Source of the DNA: Lumbricus terrestris
Lineage: Eukaryota > Annelida > Clitellata > Crassiclitellata > Lumbricidae
Direction: 5' to 3'
DNA length: 64,000 bases
Assembly: GCA_949752735.1 (NCBI GenBank)
Contig: OX457039.1
Location: 45,005,286-45,069,285, forward strand
This document shows, one piece after another, positions 1 through 12,561 of the stretch. The position numbers and the translations under genes are program-made. The notes under the pieces were generated by a model that saw only the letters and a program-made list of their open reading frames with translations, ran no database searches and was not told the origin of the DNA. Positions within the stretch are counted from its first letter, which is position 1, and the number at the start of each line of letters is the position of its first letter.

Positions 1-959
1 AGATGCCCCTAAGGTGAAGCTTTGCCAGCCAGAGGGACCAAGGAGTGGTTTGGTCTGTAAAGAACAGAATGATCTGCCAGCAATACCTTCCCAGTGACAG
101 CTCAACCTTTGAACAACTACACCTAATACCTTCCCAGTGACCTTTGAACAACTATGCCTAAAAGCCAACCCCTGCCAGTTCTCGGTGGTTCTCTGAAACC
201 CGGGCTATGTCTGTCATAGATTTCTACCTCCAAAAAGAGTGTAGGCCTATGAACGTTGACCCGCCAAGATCACACGACAGTGTTTTACCATTAGCTGACC
301 ACAATATGAGAATACTTTGATAGTTCACTGTACACTGTTTCATTGATACTGACTATTGACTGCTTACTATATAGATGTATGGACTATGATTACCAGAATG
401 TGGATTGCAGTTGGTTCAATAAAGAACAAGCTCACTTAATTTGTTGCATCCCTAATGTAGTCACCGATAAGGAGCATGTAGCACTTATGTATTTAAAAGA
501 AATTGAAATATTCCACTACACACAACATTCACTCAATTGCTGCAAGATTGAGAGCAGTGGTTAGGTTCCCCCCCTTCCCGTCCAACAAAAGCCACTGAAT
601 AAAATGTCTCGAATAAGCTGTCACATTTCATTGAATCTATTACCATTGAAGTCAAACAGGCACAGTGATTTTCTCAATGGAAGTGAACACTGAACAGTTG
701 ATTGACGTCTGAAGCCGAACATCTTAGATTATGCCACTGATGCTGACGTCTGCATTGACTTCTTACATTGACAAGTTCTACAGCACTTGGATGCAAGATG
801 CCAGGTCTTCTAAGGGAGTTTCGGGATCTGTTCAACTGCAGGCATAACATCGGCGATTCAATAGCTGGAAAGCTGGCTTTGTACCGGACGGCATAAAAAC
901 AAATTGCTTTGGATACATTGCTGAAGAGCCAGTGCATTATTGCTCTCGGTGCATTACAG
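1..959. other. No supported gene
   Basis: Short open frames occur here, but none has splice signals, a good start context or a recognisable motif. An AATAAA-type hexamer near 600 has no coding region attached to it. Confidence 0.5.
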
Positions 960-1176
960 CTCGGCCCACAAACCAATAATGCACGGCGAGCATCACATAT
1001 CAAAGGCTGGCGCTACAGATCTGCTAAATTATATCCGAATAGATCAGATGAGCAAACTGGACGAGATATTAATTTCCACAGTTCAACGGCGGCACAGCGG
1101 CAGTTTGCTGCGCTGTATAATGTGGCAGCTGAGTGACAATTCATTCAAGGAGCAGAGAGAAGGAGATGATCAAAAG
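960..1176 (+). CDS. Candidate internal exon, unknown protein
   Basis: A pyrimidine-containing tract ending in ATTACAG at 959 precedes an open frame with protein-like composition, including an amphipathic stretch (DLLNYIRIDQMSKLDEIL). A possible donor, AAAAG|GTCATC, follows 1176. The frame starts one base before a codon boundary and stays open to about 1299. I recognise no family and found no partner exon, so this may be chance. Overlapping open frames on both strands lower the confidence. Confidence 0.25.
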
Positions 1177-2710
1177 GTCATCCAGTATGGACAAACTATC
1201 CACACCCCACCCCCAGAAACGCCCACCCACATTGCAAATTCTGCAGCCTGCCAGCAACAGAGGAGGCTTTATAATGCAGCGCCAAATCCCTGGAGATGAC
1301 GGGCAGACAGGAAAGCGAATACTTCACTGGTTTTGTTCCAGTCAGCTTCTAACCTGATAATCGTGCTCAAGACTGGATAAACGAAACGTGAAGCCCACAG
1401 TCCTCCGACTGTCAAGACGCGCCACACGAGGCATTGGCAAATATTACGTGATGGGTCTTTTGGAATGGATCCAGCCGGGAGGGACGGGAATCCCTTTCGG
1501 TCGGTCGGTCGTGACTGTCGGCGATTGTCATGCAATACACGCTCCCTAGAAGATTGACCACATGGCCCCGAAATGCCTAGTCAATAGCAAAGTAGTGAGT
1601 CTGTGACATGTCATCAGGTTTAATCATGCTACAGTACACCATGGCAGCCCCCAATTACACAGCAGCAGTATGCTAATCAGGAAGCACAGTGCTGAACACA
1701 CATATGTTGCTAAGAAAAGCACATGCTCTCAATGAACATGAGCACCTCTTAGGAGACATGTTAATAAGAAGAAATAGCCCTGCAGCAATTAGCGTTTACT
1801 TTGGTCATCAAGTACGCTGGACGCATTCCAGCACACTGCAACTCACACCCTACTACCTCAAAAAGAGCTAAGTTAAGATTTTTCCTACCAGATATTTTAG
1901 CTCGTATTTTAGCATGGTTCTGTGTTAAAATGTTATATCCCATTAACCAATGAAAATAGTAAAAACGTAAACAAGAAACTTCTGCTGAAATAAAGTTAGA
2001 ACAAGCATGTGTCATTTAACTGTTTGTAAAAGCTTATACTTTTCAGAAATGACAGGGAATGTGATGCGGTAGCACATATAACTTATCACATTGTCTTTCA
2101 ACATTTTCTCATGATGCATAAATAAATATTTCTGATAAAAATAACATTTATAAGTAAAGATAAGTTACTACCATGGATGTTGCTCCGTCATCTATCACTG
2201 AGACTCATTTAAGATACAAAGTCCACACAACGGTCTTTTTCATTACACTGTAACAATGTGGGTGGAGTGTAAATCTCCAGCCAGAGCTGATCAGGCAGTG
2301 GCGGCTAAATTTCAGTTATGTTCGGAAAGCAAGATGGCAGGAAATGGCATTGTCATTTTGGGAAAAGACTTGTAAATAATTAACTAACAAATTTTACGTG
2401 GCATGATAGATCTCAAGCCACGCATTTCCGTGTAAATTTATGTCATCCAGTAACCACTGCGATGGCATTTTCGTAATTCCCTCTCGAGAGAGAGAAGGAG
2501 TTATAAATCCGCATTATAGTCTTCGCATATATTTAGATAAATGCTAGTGTAGTGCTACGAGCCTCATTTGCTAGAGTGCGACAATTGGGCTGAGTGGAAA
2601 TTTTTCCATGCTGGTGGTGGCCTGCAAATGGTTTAAAACAACACTGACATAACTATATATAAATAAATACACTGCAGCATCATTACGCTGCATGCATTTG
2701 CAGAATATGG

Positions 2711-2754
<44 letters not shown>
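2711..2754. repeat. (CTG)n trinucleotide repeat, about 15 units
   Basis: An uninterrupted run of TGC/CTG units, 44 bp long. Read on the minus strand in one frame it gives a serine run, but no gene structure supports translation. Confidence 0.95.
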
Positions 2755-3147
2755 AAGCCACACATCTTCATCAGGCAACGTTCGTTGAATTGCAACACAA
2801 AAGCTGCATTTGTCTGTCATACAGAAACTCTGTTCTGGTTCACACATTAATCCGACAGATCAATATTGCCATAAAGCACCATAATTATATCCTTTGCATA
2901 CGCTACATATGCTTCACATTAGTCACACTGTTATGTAGCAGGATGAGACAGGGTATGAAGACCTATTAAGGAATATAAGGACACTTTAGTAATTGGCTTA
3001 GTGTCGAAAAACATTTCTCTACTAGTAAACACGCATCCTTACATACATACGAAATATTGTCTTTTTTAATAGCATAAAATTATATAGTTAGAAAATATTT
3101 AAAATTTTACCAGCTTTAACTCTTTGCCCCTCATCTGGAGCAAAACA

Positions 3148-3181
3148 GCTCTATGACAGCCCAGAGAGGCTGTCATAGAGC
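3148..3181. repeat. Perfect 14 bp inverted repeat with 6-nt loop
   Basis: Left arm GCTCTATGACAGCC (3148-3161) is the exact reverse complement of the right arm (3168-3181), around the loop CAGAGA. It is followed by a short direct repeat of GTGCAG/CTGCACAGTGCACA-type sequence (3206-3250). It could be the tip of a foldback element or an RNA hairpin. No termini or target-site duplication were identified. Confidence 0.85.
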
Positions 3182-6100
3182 CACTCAGTCGCGTAGCAAT
3201 GGTTTGTGCAGACTGTGCAGTGCACAGGGTCCCCGGCTGCACAGTGCACAAGGGCCCCTCATGATCAGTCATTTTTTCAAAGTAAAGTAATCATATCAAA
3301 ATGCACAGCGCACACATCTAATAGTTTTGCTGGCTAGAATGTCCAAGTGTGTGATTTAATAAATAAAAAAATGCGTAGTGTGCCATCATAACAAATCATC
3401 TTTCGGCCTACTCTTTGCAGTCTTTGGCAGGATGCCGGGAAGTAGTTTTGCTGACATATAAATATAATGGTGTCATTGATAATGAAATATTAGAACTTTG
3501 TTGTACTTTGTGTAATTTAAACTGACAAGTGCATCAATAATTACTTAGAAATACCACCTCTGTCCCTCAGTTACTCCTAAGACTGATTTCACTAGTGCTG
3601 CTAGACGACAAGCACAGTGCAAAGAACAAGCAAAGAAGGCCGTCCAGAATGTCAAACAATTCCGCAGTTCTGAGGCATGCAGAATTGCAGATAGTGTGCC
3701 TGCACCAATGACTACATTGTGGCATGACAGAATCGAATTAAGTTTTGATCAGTGCATAGGTCTTGATGCAAGTTGATGGATATGGATATCGACACTGAGC
3801 AGAGTGGCACTTTGGAGACTACGGTGACAGTTGCATTACCAATGAATTCACGCCAGATAACGAAAGCATCTCAATTATTTCTGAGCAAGAGATGGTGCGC
3901 AAATAAACATTCTAACATTTAGAAATTTTCTGATTTTTCTTTTAGGCTCAGGAACTGCAGACTTGAGTCATATCATACATGCCCAATCTGTTACATTGTT
4001 TCATTCTTTTAACCCAACAATTTTTGAGAATATTTAAGTGTGGATGATGGATGATTCATACTTCAGCAGATGAAACAATCTTTTGGGATCAATTTTGTCC
4101 AGCACTCTAGTTCAATTTTCTCTGGCAGCCTGGAGAAATAGAAAATGTTCCATAAAGATAAATGGGAGAAAATCAGTAAAAGAGTATTAAGTACTTTTTA
4201 AAATTTAATTTGGAGTGCAAAATATGCAAATAAAGTCTATCACAAAAGAGACACGCATTTCTGCACAATCTTTTGTTCTAAATCAAAGGGATTCACGGTT
4301 CAAGTATTCAAGGAGCCCACCACTGAAACTCTGCACACGACCCCCAAAATACATGCTATGCCACTGTTTCTGCCGAAATTACATTAAAAATATCAAAAGC
4401 AATCTAGAATCAGAAGAATTGATGCAAAACTTGAATTTCATGCGTTCAGCAGGCGCTTCCATGTAACACTTAACGCAAGTCAGCACTCTATGTCCTCATG
4501 TAGACTAACACAGCTATGAAACACTGTTATACTTGGTCAACATGATCAGATAACGATAGAGTAGAAATTGCAATGTCATACCAGAAATCAGGCCTACAGC
4601 ATAATTGATAAGCAATTAACTGAAACGAAAAAGGTGACAAATATATTGTTTTTCATGAAATGCTAGACTAATTAATCTCATGCATGAATAACTTTGTACA
4701 TTATATCTACCCCTATAATTACAAGTCGTCTATTACTCTGCATGGGATTAGACATATCAGTCAGACTAGTCAATCTAAGAACTTCTATAGCACTACCATA
4801 ATAATTATGACTCTGATATGCAATGAAGATTATAGGCTACATAGTGCATTTCTTCTGAGCCCCCATTCAACTAATTCTGCTGTGAATGTTGGTAAAATGT
4901 TTGAATAATATAAGCACTGAACGGCAACGTTCTCCTTTATGAGACTCTGATTCCTCATCATTTCTCTCTTTGTTTCCTTTTCTTTCTTCGTTTCCTGTCC
5001 TTTCTTTGTAGCTTGTTATTTCCATTGTTTCCTTTTTGCTAACATACTTTCTTACTGTTACTACTGTAGAGGTCGGTTCATCAGAGTGTAAATTCATTGC
5101 CCTATTCTTGACTTTCTTAGTTCTTTTCAGACACTCATCCCAGACATTTTCTTTTTGACTGGTTTTCTAAACATTGTGGTCTTAAACAATGTTGTGCTTG
5201 ACAACACTATTCTTTAGAAGAGCCATCTCTTAGTCTGAAGTGCTGAACAATGCTTTGTGCTCTTGTTAGATGTATCACAGGTTCAGCTTTCCTTTACATA
5301 ACTCATGATCAACTAATTTTGGTCGTGGTAAAAATTTCTTATACTGCCGGGTACAAGAGATTCGAGAGTTGACACTTGAAAATATATTGAACCAACAACT
5401 AATTTGACTGATGTACAATGTTTGATGGTGCTGACTGATCCATTGCTCACTGCCATGCTACCAAACTCCCCTCCTGCTGTTTTCTGCTTATAATGATAAA
5501 CCACTCCTACAGCTGGTAGCTAAAGTGGTTCGGGTAAGCAGTGGGAATGTCAAAGACGAGTTTTATTGGAACATTTGTGTTTCCAGGGTTCCAGCATGAG
5601 GAGTGGGAACGCAAGCAAAGAATTTCGAGAGCAGTGGAAACGCCGTTCCCAAGCATTCCAACTCACTTTAAACCCTGGAACTACAGCACAAACAGAATAG
5701 TTGTACTAAACTAGTAGGGTTTCATAGCTGGTTACAATAAGTTCTAGATTCAACATATATATACTTTATTGCACGTTCAACTCTGGTTACAGAATCATGA
5801 ACAACTAAGTACAGTACAATGCAATTAGGAGCCAGCAAAAGCTAATAGCTTATACTATTCTGACCCCTCTTCCCAATTAGTAATCAGGGCTTTTTCCCCT
5901 GTGACAAGGTCGCAACAAAGGCCTGGATCACAATTGACATGACTGGACAATAGCACTCTTGTAATGCCAAAACACCATTCAGTTTCCTTCATTTCAGAGT
6001 ATTCTTACAAGCAATAAGTAATATAACATACAAATGTCATACATGTGTTAAACAATCTCATTGTCTCAAATATGCTAGCGTACATACATATTTAATACCA

Positions 6101-6701
6101 ATACAATAACAAAAAACTTACATCTGCTTGAAAATCTGACGAACTGATAATTTTTTAGAGATTATACACCAAGTCATTTGTTACATGACATACTTCATAT
6201 TCATGTTAGGGTTGGTCTAAAACTCATAACACCCCAAAGATAATCACTTGGGACCTTTTACTTCAAAGGTCCTTCTGCCTGCCTCAAGCCTTCAACCCAC
6301 AAATTGACAACAGGCATCACATAGTGACACTTTAGGCAACCTCTATGTATCTCAAGTTACAAGATCTATAGCTTTAGCACCTTTGCAAGGTTCTTACAAG
6401 GCACTAAGTAAACATCCAAAAACATACATATACAGTTACACACATATATGTTGCATGTGAGGCAAATCACATCCCTAACAGATAACAGAAGCTACAGAGC
6501 TATATAGCATATGCCATATTTGCTGCATGTTTGCATATGCTGCATATTCATGTTGAATATAAAACACATAAAAATACGGCATATGATAATGGTGAATAAT
6601 ACTTCACTTTGCAAGACGCAGACAACAGAATTGCCAAGCCCACCTTAAAAAATGGAGCCACCTCAAACTATTACTATAAGTCTGAGAGTTTGTCCTATTT
6701 G

Positions 6702-6750
6702 TACGTATGTATGTATGGATGTATGTATGGATGTATGTATGTGTGTATGG
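6702..6750. repeat. GTAT/GGAT tetranucleotide microsatellite
   Basis: Interrupted GTAT units with GGAT variants. The THTYIHTY-like peptide it gives on the minus strand is a product of the repeat. Confidence 0.85.
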
Positions 6751-7129
6751 TGTCCCATTAGAGGCTCTGAAACGGCATGATTTAGCGTGATGAAAATTTT
6801 TCCACAGTTTTCTCAAGCAAATTTGTGGTCTACACTCATAATTCACTTTATATCCCGAGATAAAGACATTTTAAATTTCAGTGCAGTAGTTAACGCTGCA
6901 AAATTAAGAAGCCATTTAACCATTGCATAATAATGATTTGCTCTTGACCACATATTGTTTGACATCATTCTTGACGCCAGTTCTCATCATATGTGGGGTT
7001 CAACACGCAATTCAAGTGGATTCACAATAGCAATGCAAATAATTAGCCATTTTTAAGGGAAAAAATCGCAATAATAATAAATAATTAATATTGTATTGTA
7101 TTTGGACATTTATAAAGTGCCCCTCCAGC

Positions 7130-7680
7130 ATGAACTATTCAGCGATTTTCTCGGTGAAAAACCCCAGGATGGGGCAGGGTGGGGTGGTCCGGATTGGGGC
7201 GGGCAGTTTGAATTAAGATGGAACAGGGTACACAAAAAGGTTGGGCTGGAAGGGTCAGTGTCAGAGCAAGGTGGGGTGAAGTGGGGTTGAGGGTGGAGTA
7301 GAATTTGGGGCAGAGTGGGGCAGGGCAAAAAAAATCGAAATTTGCCTGGCAATGTGGGTATCCCAGAGGGGTGGAGGAAGGATGGGACAGGTTGGAATTG
7401 AGGGAAGAGTAGGAGTTGGGCAGGGTGGGGTATGATGGGGTAGGGTTGAGGGCGAAGTAGGGATTGAGGCAGGGTAGAAACGAAACGTGGACAGAGCAAG
7501 ATGGAGGATAGTGTGGAGTGAAGCCAGACAGGGGCGAAAAGACGAAATTTTGCATGCAATGCTAGGTACCCCAGAGGGGTGGGCTGAGTGGTGGCACCCA
7601 TCCAGGGGCGGGTGGATCTGGGAGGGAGCAAAAAACCTAAATTTCCCGGGCAACGCTGGGTACCTCAGCCAGCCTTACAT
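7130..7680. repeat. G-rich tandem repeat block
   Basis: The plus strand is strongly G-rich with GGGGT, GGGGCAGG and similar runs. A core of the form AAATTTGCCTGGCAATG...CCAGAGGGGTGG recurs in diverged form near 7335, 7543 and 7640, which suggests a decayed tandem array. The lack of stops on the minus strand comes from composition: two minus-strand frames and a plus-strand frame are open over the same bases. Multiple G-runs could form quadruplexes. Confidence 0.75.
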
Positions 7681-8389
7681 AAAGCACAAACAATGCCACT
7701 CAACATATAATATATGTGTCCTAGCCAGGACTTAAATCCACAAATGCACAAAGGTTCAAACGATGACTAACATGCTACAACTCCAAATATCAAACGCACA
7801 GCAATGTTCACTGAAACTTCTACAAGGTATGGTTCTAGAGTTAGTGGATCCTTCAGCGTAACTGCCGATGTGACAACAGCAATACAACAGAAATACAACA
7901 ACAATGAGACAACCTGCCATCGTCAATACACAAAGCGGGATTTAGACACTGAAACTGGTCCACGGCTAAAGCGCCAACGTCTGACAAAAATGAATGGGCA
8001 ACATGCAACACAAACCTCAGCCCTTGAAATATGAATAAATTGATACTAAGTTGCCACAGCACATCACAATGTCTGAGACATGATGCAGAACATATCAATT
8101 TTCTGAATAAACAAGAACAAAACTTGACGACAAAGATTAATTGAATATATTTCGAAACGTAAGATATCTGTAAACTTATCAGTCCTTCTGCAAATACAGG
8201 ACTAGGCTAGCTTACGTATAGATGCCATATTTTGCCCAGTTGTCCTCCATCTCTTTTAACTGCATTTTGATCCTTGTATGATGTAAGAAAATTAATTATT
8301 AAAAATTAGATATTTACATACCAATGCAAAATGGTTGACCAAACCTAAACTCACTTTACGAGACAATCATTACAATTATAACGCATCCC
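7681..8389. other. No supported gene
   Basis: Nothing beyond short open frames. A sequence near 7720-7790 faintly resembles a reversed tRNA-like promoter, but it is too degraded to call. Confidence 0.5.
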
Positions 8390-9870
8390 TGCCTCGCAAA
8401 AATGGGACTTAGTGTTTTCCTGCTCTCAAGAAGCCCAACTTCAGTCCAAACTATCGACCCGTTTCAAACCTATCTTCTCTGGCCAGGACTCTAGAAAGAC
8501 TTGTTTCATTGCATCCTCTCCCCTATCTGGAACATTCGGGACATCTACCTTCCCACCAGTCCGGCTATAGGGCTAATCACTCCACGAAACAGCCCTCCTC
8601 TCCATGCTTTCTGGTACATGTTCTGCTGTTGGCAAGTCTCCAGTTACTCTTTTGGCTCTCTTTGATGTCTCTGCTGCCTTTGATACGGAAGACCATGAAA
8701 TTCTGCTTTGAGACCTCCTGTGGACTCAGAGGTACGTACCCCTCTTCTTTGGTTTCGGTCTTAACTGTCTGACTGCACCCAGATGATTATCTCTGGTGAC
8801 TCTAAGATTCAGTGGGTTCATATTGTATTAAGTGTTCCTCAGGGTTCTGTCCTAGGCCAGCTCTTATTCATCTACAGGACTGATATTTCATCTCTTCTCC
8901 CTAACCATTCGGTAACTGGCCATCTATTTGCTGATGATGTCCAAGCTTGCCAGGGTATTTGATGGTCCCCCTCTGCTCAACCCATTCTGGCTAGTCAAAT
9001 TGAGACTCTCTCTCAAGATCTTCATCTTTGGATGTCCTTTAATAGTCTTTCCGCAAACTCATCCAAAACCCAGCTGATTTGGTTTGGAATTCCCAGCAGC
9101 TTCAAAAACTTGACTATGCATTACTCTCTGAAAAGTTTCCTCACTTTATGTTTTCACCTTGTGTCAGAGATCTAAATGTCACACTAGATAGTTTTCTTAC
9201 CTTTGCTGAACACATTTACAGACTCATTCGCTCATCCAACTTCCAGCTCAGGTGTACCAAAACTTTGAACAAACTCCCTCATCTTCTACCCTTGCCTCAA
9301 TTGTTTACGCATTTGTCTGTTCATGGATAGACTAATGTAATTCTCTCCTTGTTGGCCTACCTAAGGTTTATAGACCTCCTCTACACTCTGTGCTCAATGC
9401 TGCTACTAGACAGATGTCCAGTCTTCCTCGATTCTCCCACATCTCTTCACACATGACTGCACAACGTTATTGTGCCCCTCTCTGCCTGTTTACAATTTAA
9501 AGGTCTTGCTTTGGTTCTTAAGCCTCAATAGGGTCTTGCTCAGAAGCATCTTTGTGATCTCAAGCTTCGTCTCCTCTCTGCGACTTTGATGCACCCTCTT
9601 AGAACCCTCTAATCGGCTTGACTTCTTTGTTCCCCACATTAGGAATGTCACATGTGGCTCAAACCAGATGCCTTGCCTGCACAGGTCCCTCTCTATGAAA
9701 TGGACTACCAGCATAAGTGAGTTCCCGTTTCTCTCTGGTAGTCTTTCTTTTCTTACTCTTACCTTCAATCCTGCCTTATCTCTCGACTTCAATCGCACTG
9801 GGAGCGCTTCTGAAAGGTTTTGCCTTATAAATGGCCATAAACAATACAATACAATTATAATTATCAAATA
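8390..9870 (+). mobile_element. Decayed CR1/L2-like LINE, reverse transcriptase to 3' end
   Basis: This is the 3' part of a non-LTR retrotransposon. Visible reverse transcriptase signatures in order are: an N-terminal motif like PNYRPVSNLSSLARTLERLV (about 8443-8502); QSGYRANHST (near 8560); LALFDVSAAFDTEDHEILL (about 8655-8712); VPQGSVLGQLLF (about 8834-8869); and the catalytic FADD box (8927-8938). They lie in three different frames, with an in-frame TGA after the DHEILL motif, so the copy is inactive. Downstream, SLSANSSKTQLIWFG fits the thumb-proximal region of these proteins. The element ends in an ACAATA/ATTATA-rich tail near 9837-9868. The 5' ORF1 and endonuclease are absent, as is usual for 5'-truncated LINEs. 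The CR1/L2 clade assignment is by motif style only. Confidence 0.85.
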
Positions 9871-11958
9871 GATTTCACGCAAGGTCACACCAAAATGTGA
9901 ATCCGAGGTGCGGATATAGTCAGACACAAGAGGATGTTGGAGCTAGATATCCAAGTGCTAAAAAGCCAATTACATTAACAACAACTTCACATAGCATACA
10001 TCTTTCACCAAAATTATAATTAACATTTTTATCAATAAATATATTATTATTTGTACTTAATGAAGATCATACACAGATTAAGAATAAAAAAAGTGATTTA
10101 AGATAATGAAATACATGTAGCTGCAATAGTTTGACCAACACAATAATGGCTTATAAAACTCATGGAACCACTGGCAATAAATGCGTTGCACGTGAGATAT
10201 CAGCTTGAGCATAAACAGGATTAAAATTTTTGGAAAATTCTCAGCAATTTGATGCATGCATTTCCTGGAAAACTGTACTGATATGTTCATACACGAGCTG
10301 GAAATTTATGGAAAATAACTAATTTTAGAAACTTTTTGACAGTTCTGGCCAGTGGTTATTAAGCCAATGCAATAAAGGATGGTATATAGCCCAGTTAATC
10401 AAAGGTGGCTCAACAGTGGTGAACAGAAAGTTGCATGCCTTCTCTGCATTCGTGACTTCATCAATAACATGTTACCTCTTTTCTGCAGTGGCTTTGCAAT
10501 GTGTCAGTGACGTATGGAGTTTTAGCAGCCAATTAGAAGCATGCCATCAAATGGACATAACTAAACATGTCTGCAATAGACCCTGATGCCATTAACAATT
10601 ACAGGCTCACCCCAAAAATAAGTTCTTCTCCATCAAATAGCCATCATAGGGTGACTGCTTAAACAGCTCTTCTGTTGCTTTTATCAGACTTCTAAGATAT
10701 CATCGATTCTGGAATCTGGATGTGCGATGCCGTTTGCTATCTTCACCATAAGGATTAAGGATGGCATGGTTGACCACAAAATACTGTGATATGCCTTAGC
10801 GCATCAAGTGGACAAGCTGATTTTAATACCACTGAAATGGCTACTATGATCATTCCGGACGAGTATGTGATCACGCAAACCAAGCAATCAAGCACCATCC
10901 ACTTCAGCGTCCCTCGTTGGCAGTTTCTCTACATTGATTACACAGTGTATATTTGACCTGAGTTATCACAGTACCAGAATTCCAAGTCTGTCAATAACCT
11001 GATAATATCCAGAGCTCTTTACTTCAGCTCTCAGCCATGGTATTTGCTTGCGAATCTCAAGTCAGCGCTGAACACTGCGATGGAGGCACAAGTATGGACG
11101 TCATCAAATCCATTCTGACTGAACCCAGCCAAAACATAATATGGATTGACCTGAACTCGACAGGCATAGGATAATCATAACCTTAATTCATCACATGCTT
11201 TTAATGTTAACACGTATACGTATGTATAAAATTAATGTGTATCTTTCACAATTTCAATTACTATTATTTAGTTTATGTTATGATGATTATATATTATATG
11301 CCAAAAAACCCAAGCAGGTTATTTTGCTAATTCTAAAAAAGTCAGGATATTCTGGTAACAAATAACAAAGTACTATGGTTGCAATAGCTTGACTTCCTCA
11401 TCCACGTGTTATCAGAGTTTCACTGTATTTTTAAAAAATCAAATTACTAATAAGTCGCATTGTCACACACAATGAACGCAACTAATATATTTTTCATATC
11501 TCAGTCTAGCATGTTCCATTTATGGAGACTTAAAAGAAACAGCCCCTTCAATGGTCAATCAAGAAGAAGAAGAAGTCTAGCTCTTGTGGTAGCGTGAGAG
11601 GCAGTCATAGCTATGAGGTGTTAATGACTCATTTTCATTTTCTTATGGTTTATTGTACACCCAAAATGGTGTGTTTCTTGCAACAGAAGTAAAAAATATA
11701 GGCATGTTTATAAAGAAAAGCTTTTATTTCAGCAACATATGTTATGGAATGCAATTAAATAATAAACATGTGTAGGCTATATTACTCGATACAGGTACAA
11801 ATACAATGAATAAAAATATCTTTTGCAATTAGTTATCTGAGCTGCGCAGAAAAAGTGACTCAGTCACGTTACTGGAAACACAACATTTTTTGGCCTCAAT
11901 GCTGAGTTAGTTTAGGGACACAGGTGAGAGAAGAAATTTAGAAACATATTTCCGACTT
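9871..11958. other. No supported gene
   Basis: AT-rich sequence with short open frames only. A GAA-rich run at about 11566-11580 could be a retroposon tail, but no body was recognised next to it. It may belong to later introns or the 3' flank of the minus-strand gene to its right. Confidence 0.45.
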
Positions 11959-11959
11959 C

Positions 11960-12040
11960 AAGGAGGATTTGAACCTCCATCTGTCAATTTCTGTCAGCTG
12001 ACAATCCAGCACGCTAACCAATAAATCATCGCATACCCAT
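11960..12040 (-). repeat. tRNA-derived sequence (SINE head or tRNA pseudogene)
   Basis: Read on the minus strand, a Pol III A-box-like region (TTATTGGTTAGCGTGCTGG) is followed by a perfect B box, GGTTCAAATCC (plus 11965-11975). The B box lies in a T-arm with GGAGG/CCTCC stem pairing. The cloverleaf is not otherwise well formed, so a SINE head or pseudogene is more likely than a working tRNA. It differs from the SINE family at 56-58 kb. Confidence 0.6.
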
Positions 12041-12272
12041 TGGTGGTAAAGAGTAGCCCAATATCTAAAGACAACCGATACAATTCTTTAAAACTTATAA
12101 GTTGCTAAAAGTGCACTGTATGTGTTCCATATTCAAATACAGCTTTACTATCATGTAGTTTGTGGCATAGTTTTAGGTCAAACTAAAAGAAATAGGTTTC
12201 AAGTAAGCAAGTAAGTAAGAACGTATTGACATGAAAGAAATGTTTGTGTAAAACTCTGAAACTGCCACTGAC

Positions 12273-12561
12273 CGTTCAGCGCTAGCACTTGTTGCCAGCT
12301 CTCCCGCAACTCGGTCCTGCCTCCTCCAAAGTGGGACGGTACCCGCAGTTGGCGATCGAGACAGTGGGTCCGTCCCTTCGACGACCAGTGGGGTGGAAAG
12401 TACAGGTGGACTGACTGGAACTGTCTCTGTAATCGATGAACGACTCATCTGGTGCCGTTGTTGCTGAGTGGTGCTAGCACCAATGCCACATGGCACAGCT
12501 CCACATGGAACTGTCCGTGGGAAAGTGGGGACTGCAATGTTGGGTGATGCCCCCAAACGAT
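12273..12561 (-). CDS. Ser/Pro-rich protein of unknown function, third coding exon
   Basis: The exon is preceded by a good acceptor (TAGTCTTTTGAATTTCAG) and followed by a fair donor (AACG|GTCAGT). It enters with two bases of a split codon, which matches the single base left by the exon at 14628-14873 and forms an Asp codon. The roughly 95 residues are rich in Ser, Thr, Pro and Ala, with PVSPPVLSTPLV and a basic LWRRQDR segment. No domain is visible; the segment is probably disordered. The exon leaves two bases of a codon, so a further exon should lie to the left, but I could not place it. If the donor is unused, the frame runs to a stop at 12173 through intron-like residues. Confidence 0.6.

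Larger units (their letters stand above)
1177..7129. other. Gene-poor AT-rich stretch
   Basis: I see no supported gene here. Apart from the CTG array, the hairpin near 3.15 kb and the GTAT-type array near 6.7 kb (listed separately), it holds only short open frames without splice or family support. Sequences resembling hAT termini occur near 2296 (CAGTGGCGGC) and 3186 (CAGTCGCGTAGC), but no matching second ends were found. Confidence 0.5.

Noticed and set aside
2571..2798. 75-codon minus frame with a serine run
   Set aside because: The run is the CTG array; no splice or start support.
5583..5690. Element with CCAGGGTT inverted ends
   Set aside because: The inverted repeat is short and imperfect and the flanks show no target-site duplication.
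7110..7653. Three long minus-strand open frames, up to 173 codons, rich in Pro, Leu and Ser
   Set aside because: They overlap in two frames, lie entirely in G-rich repeat DNA and have no start context, splice signals or domain. Openness follows from composition.
10420..11180. Apparent decayed retrotransposon coding region
   Set aside because: Isolated peptide-like stretches occur, but no reverse transcriptase, transposase or other motif could be identified on either strand.
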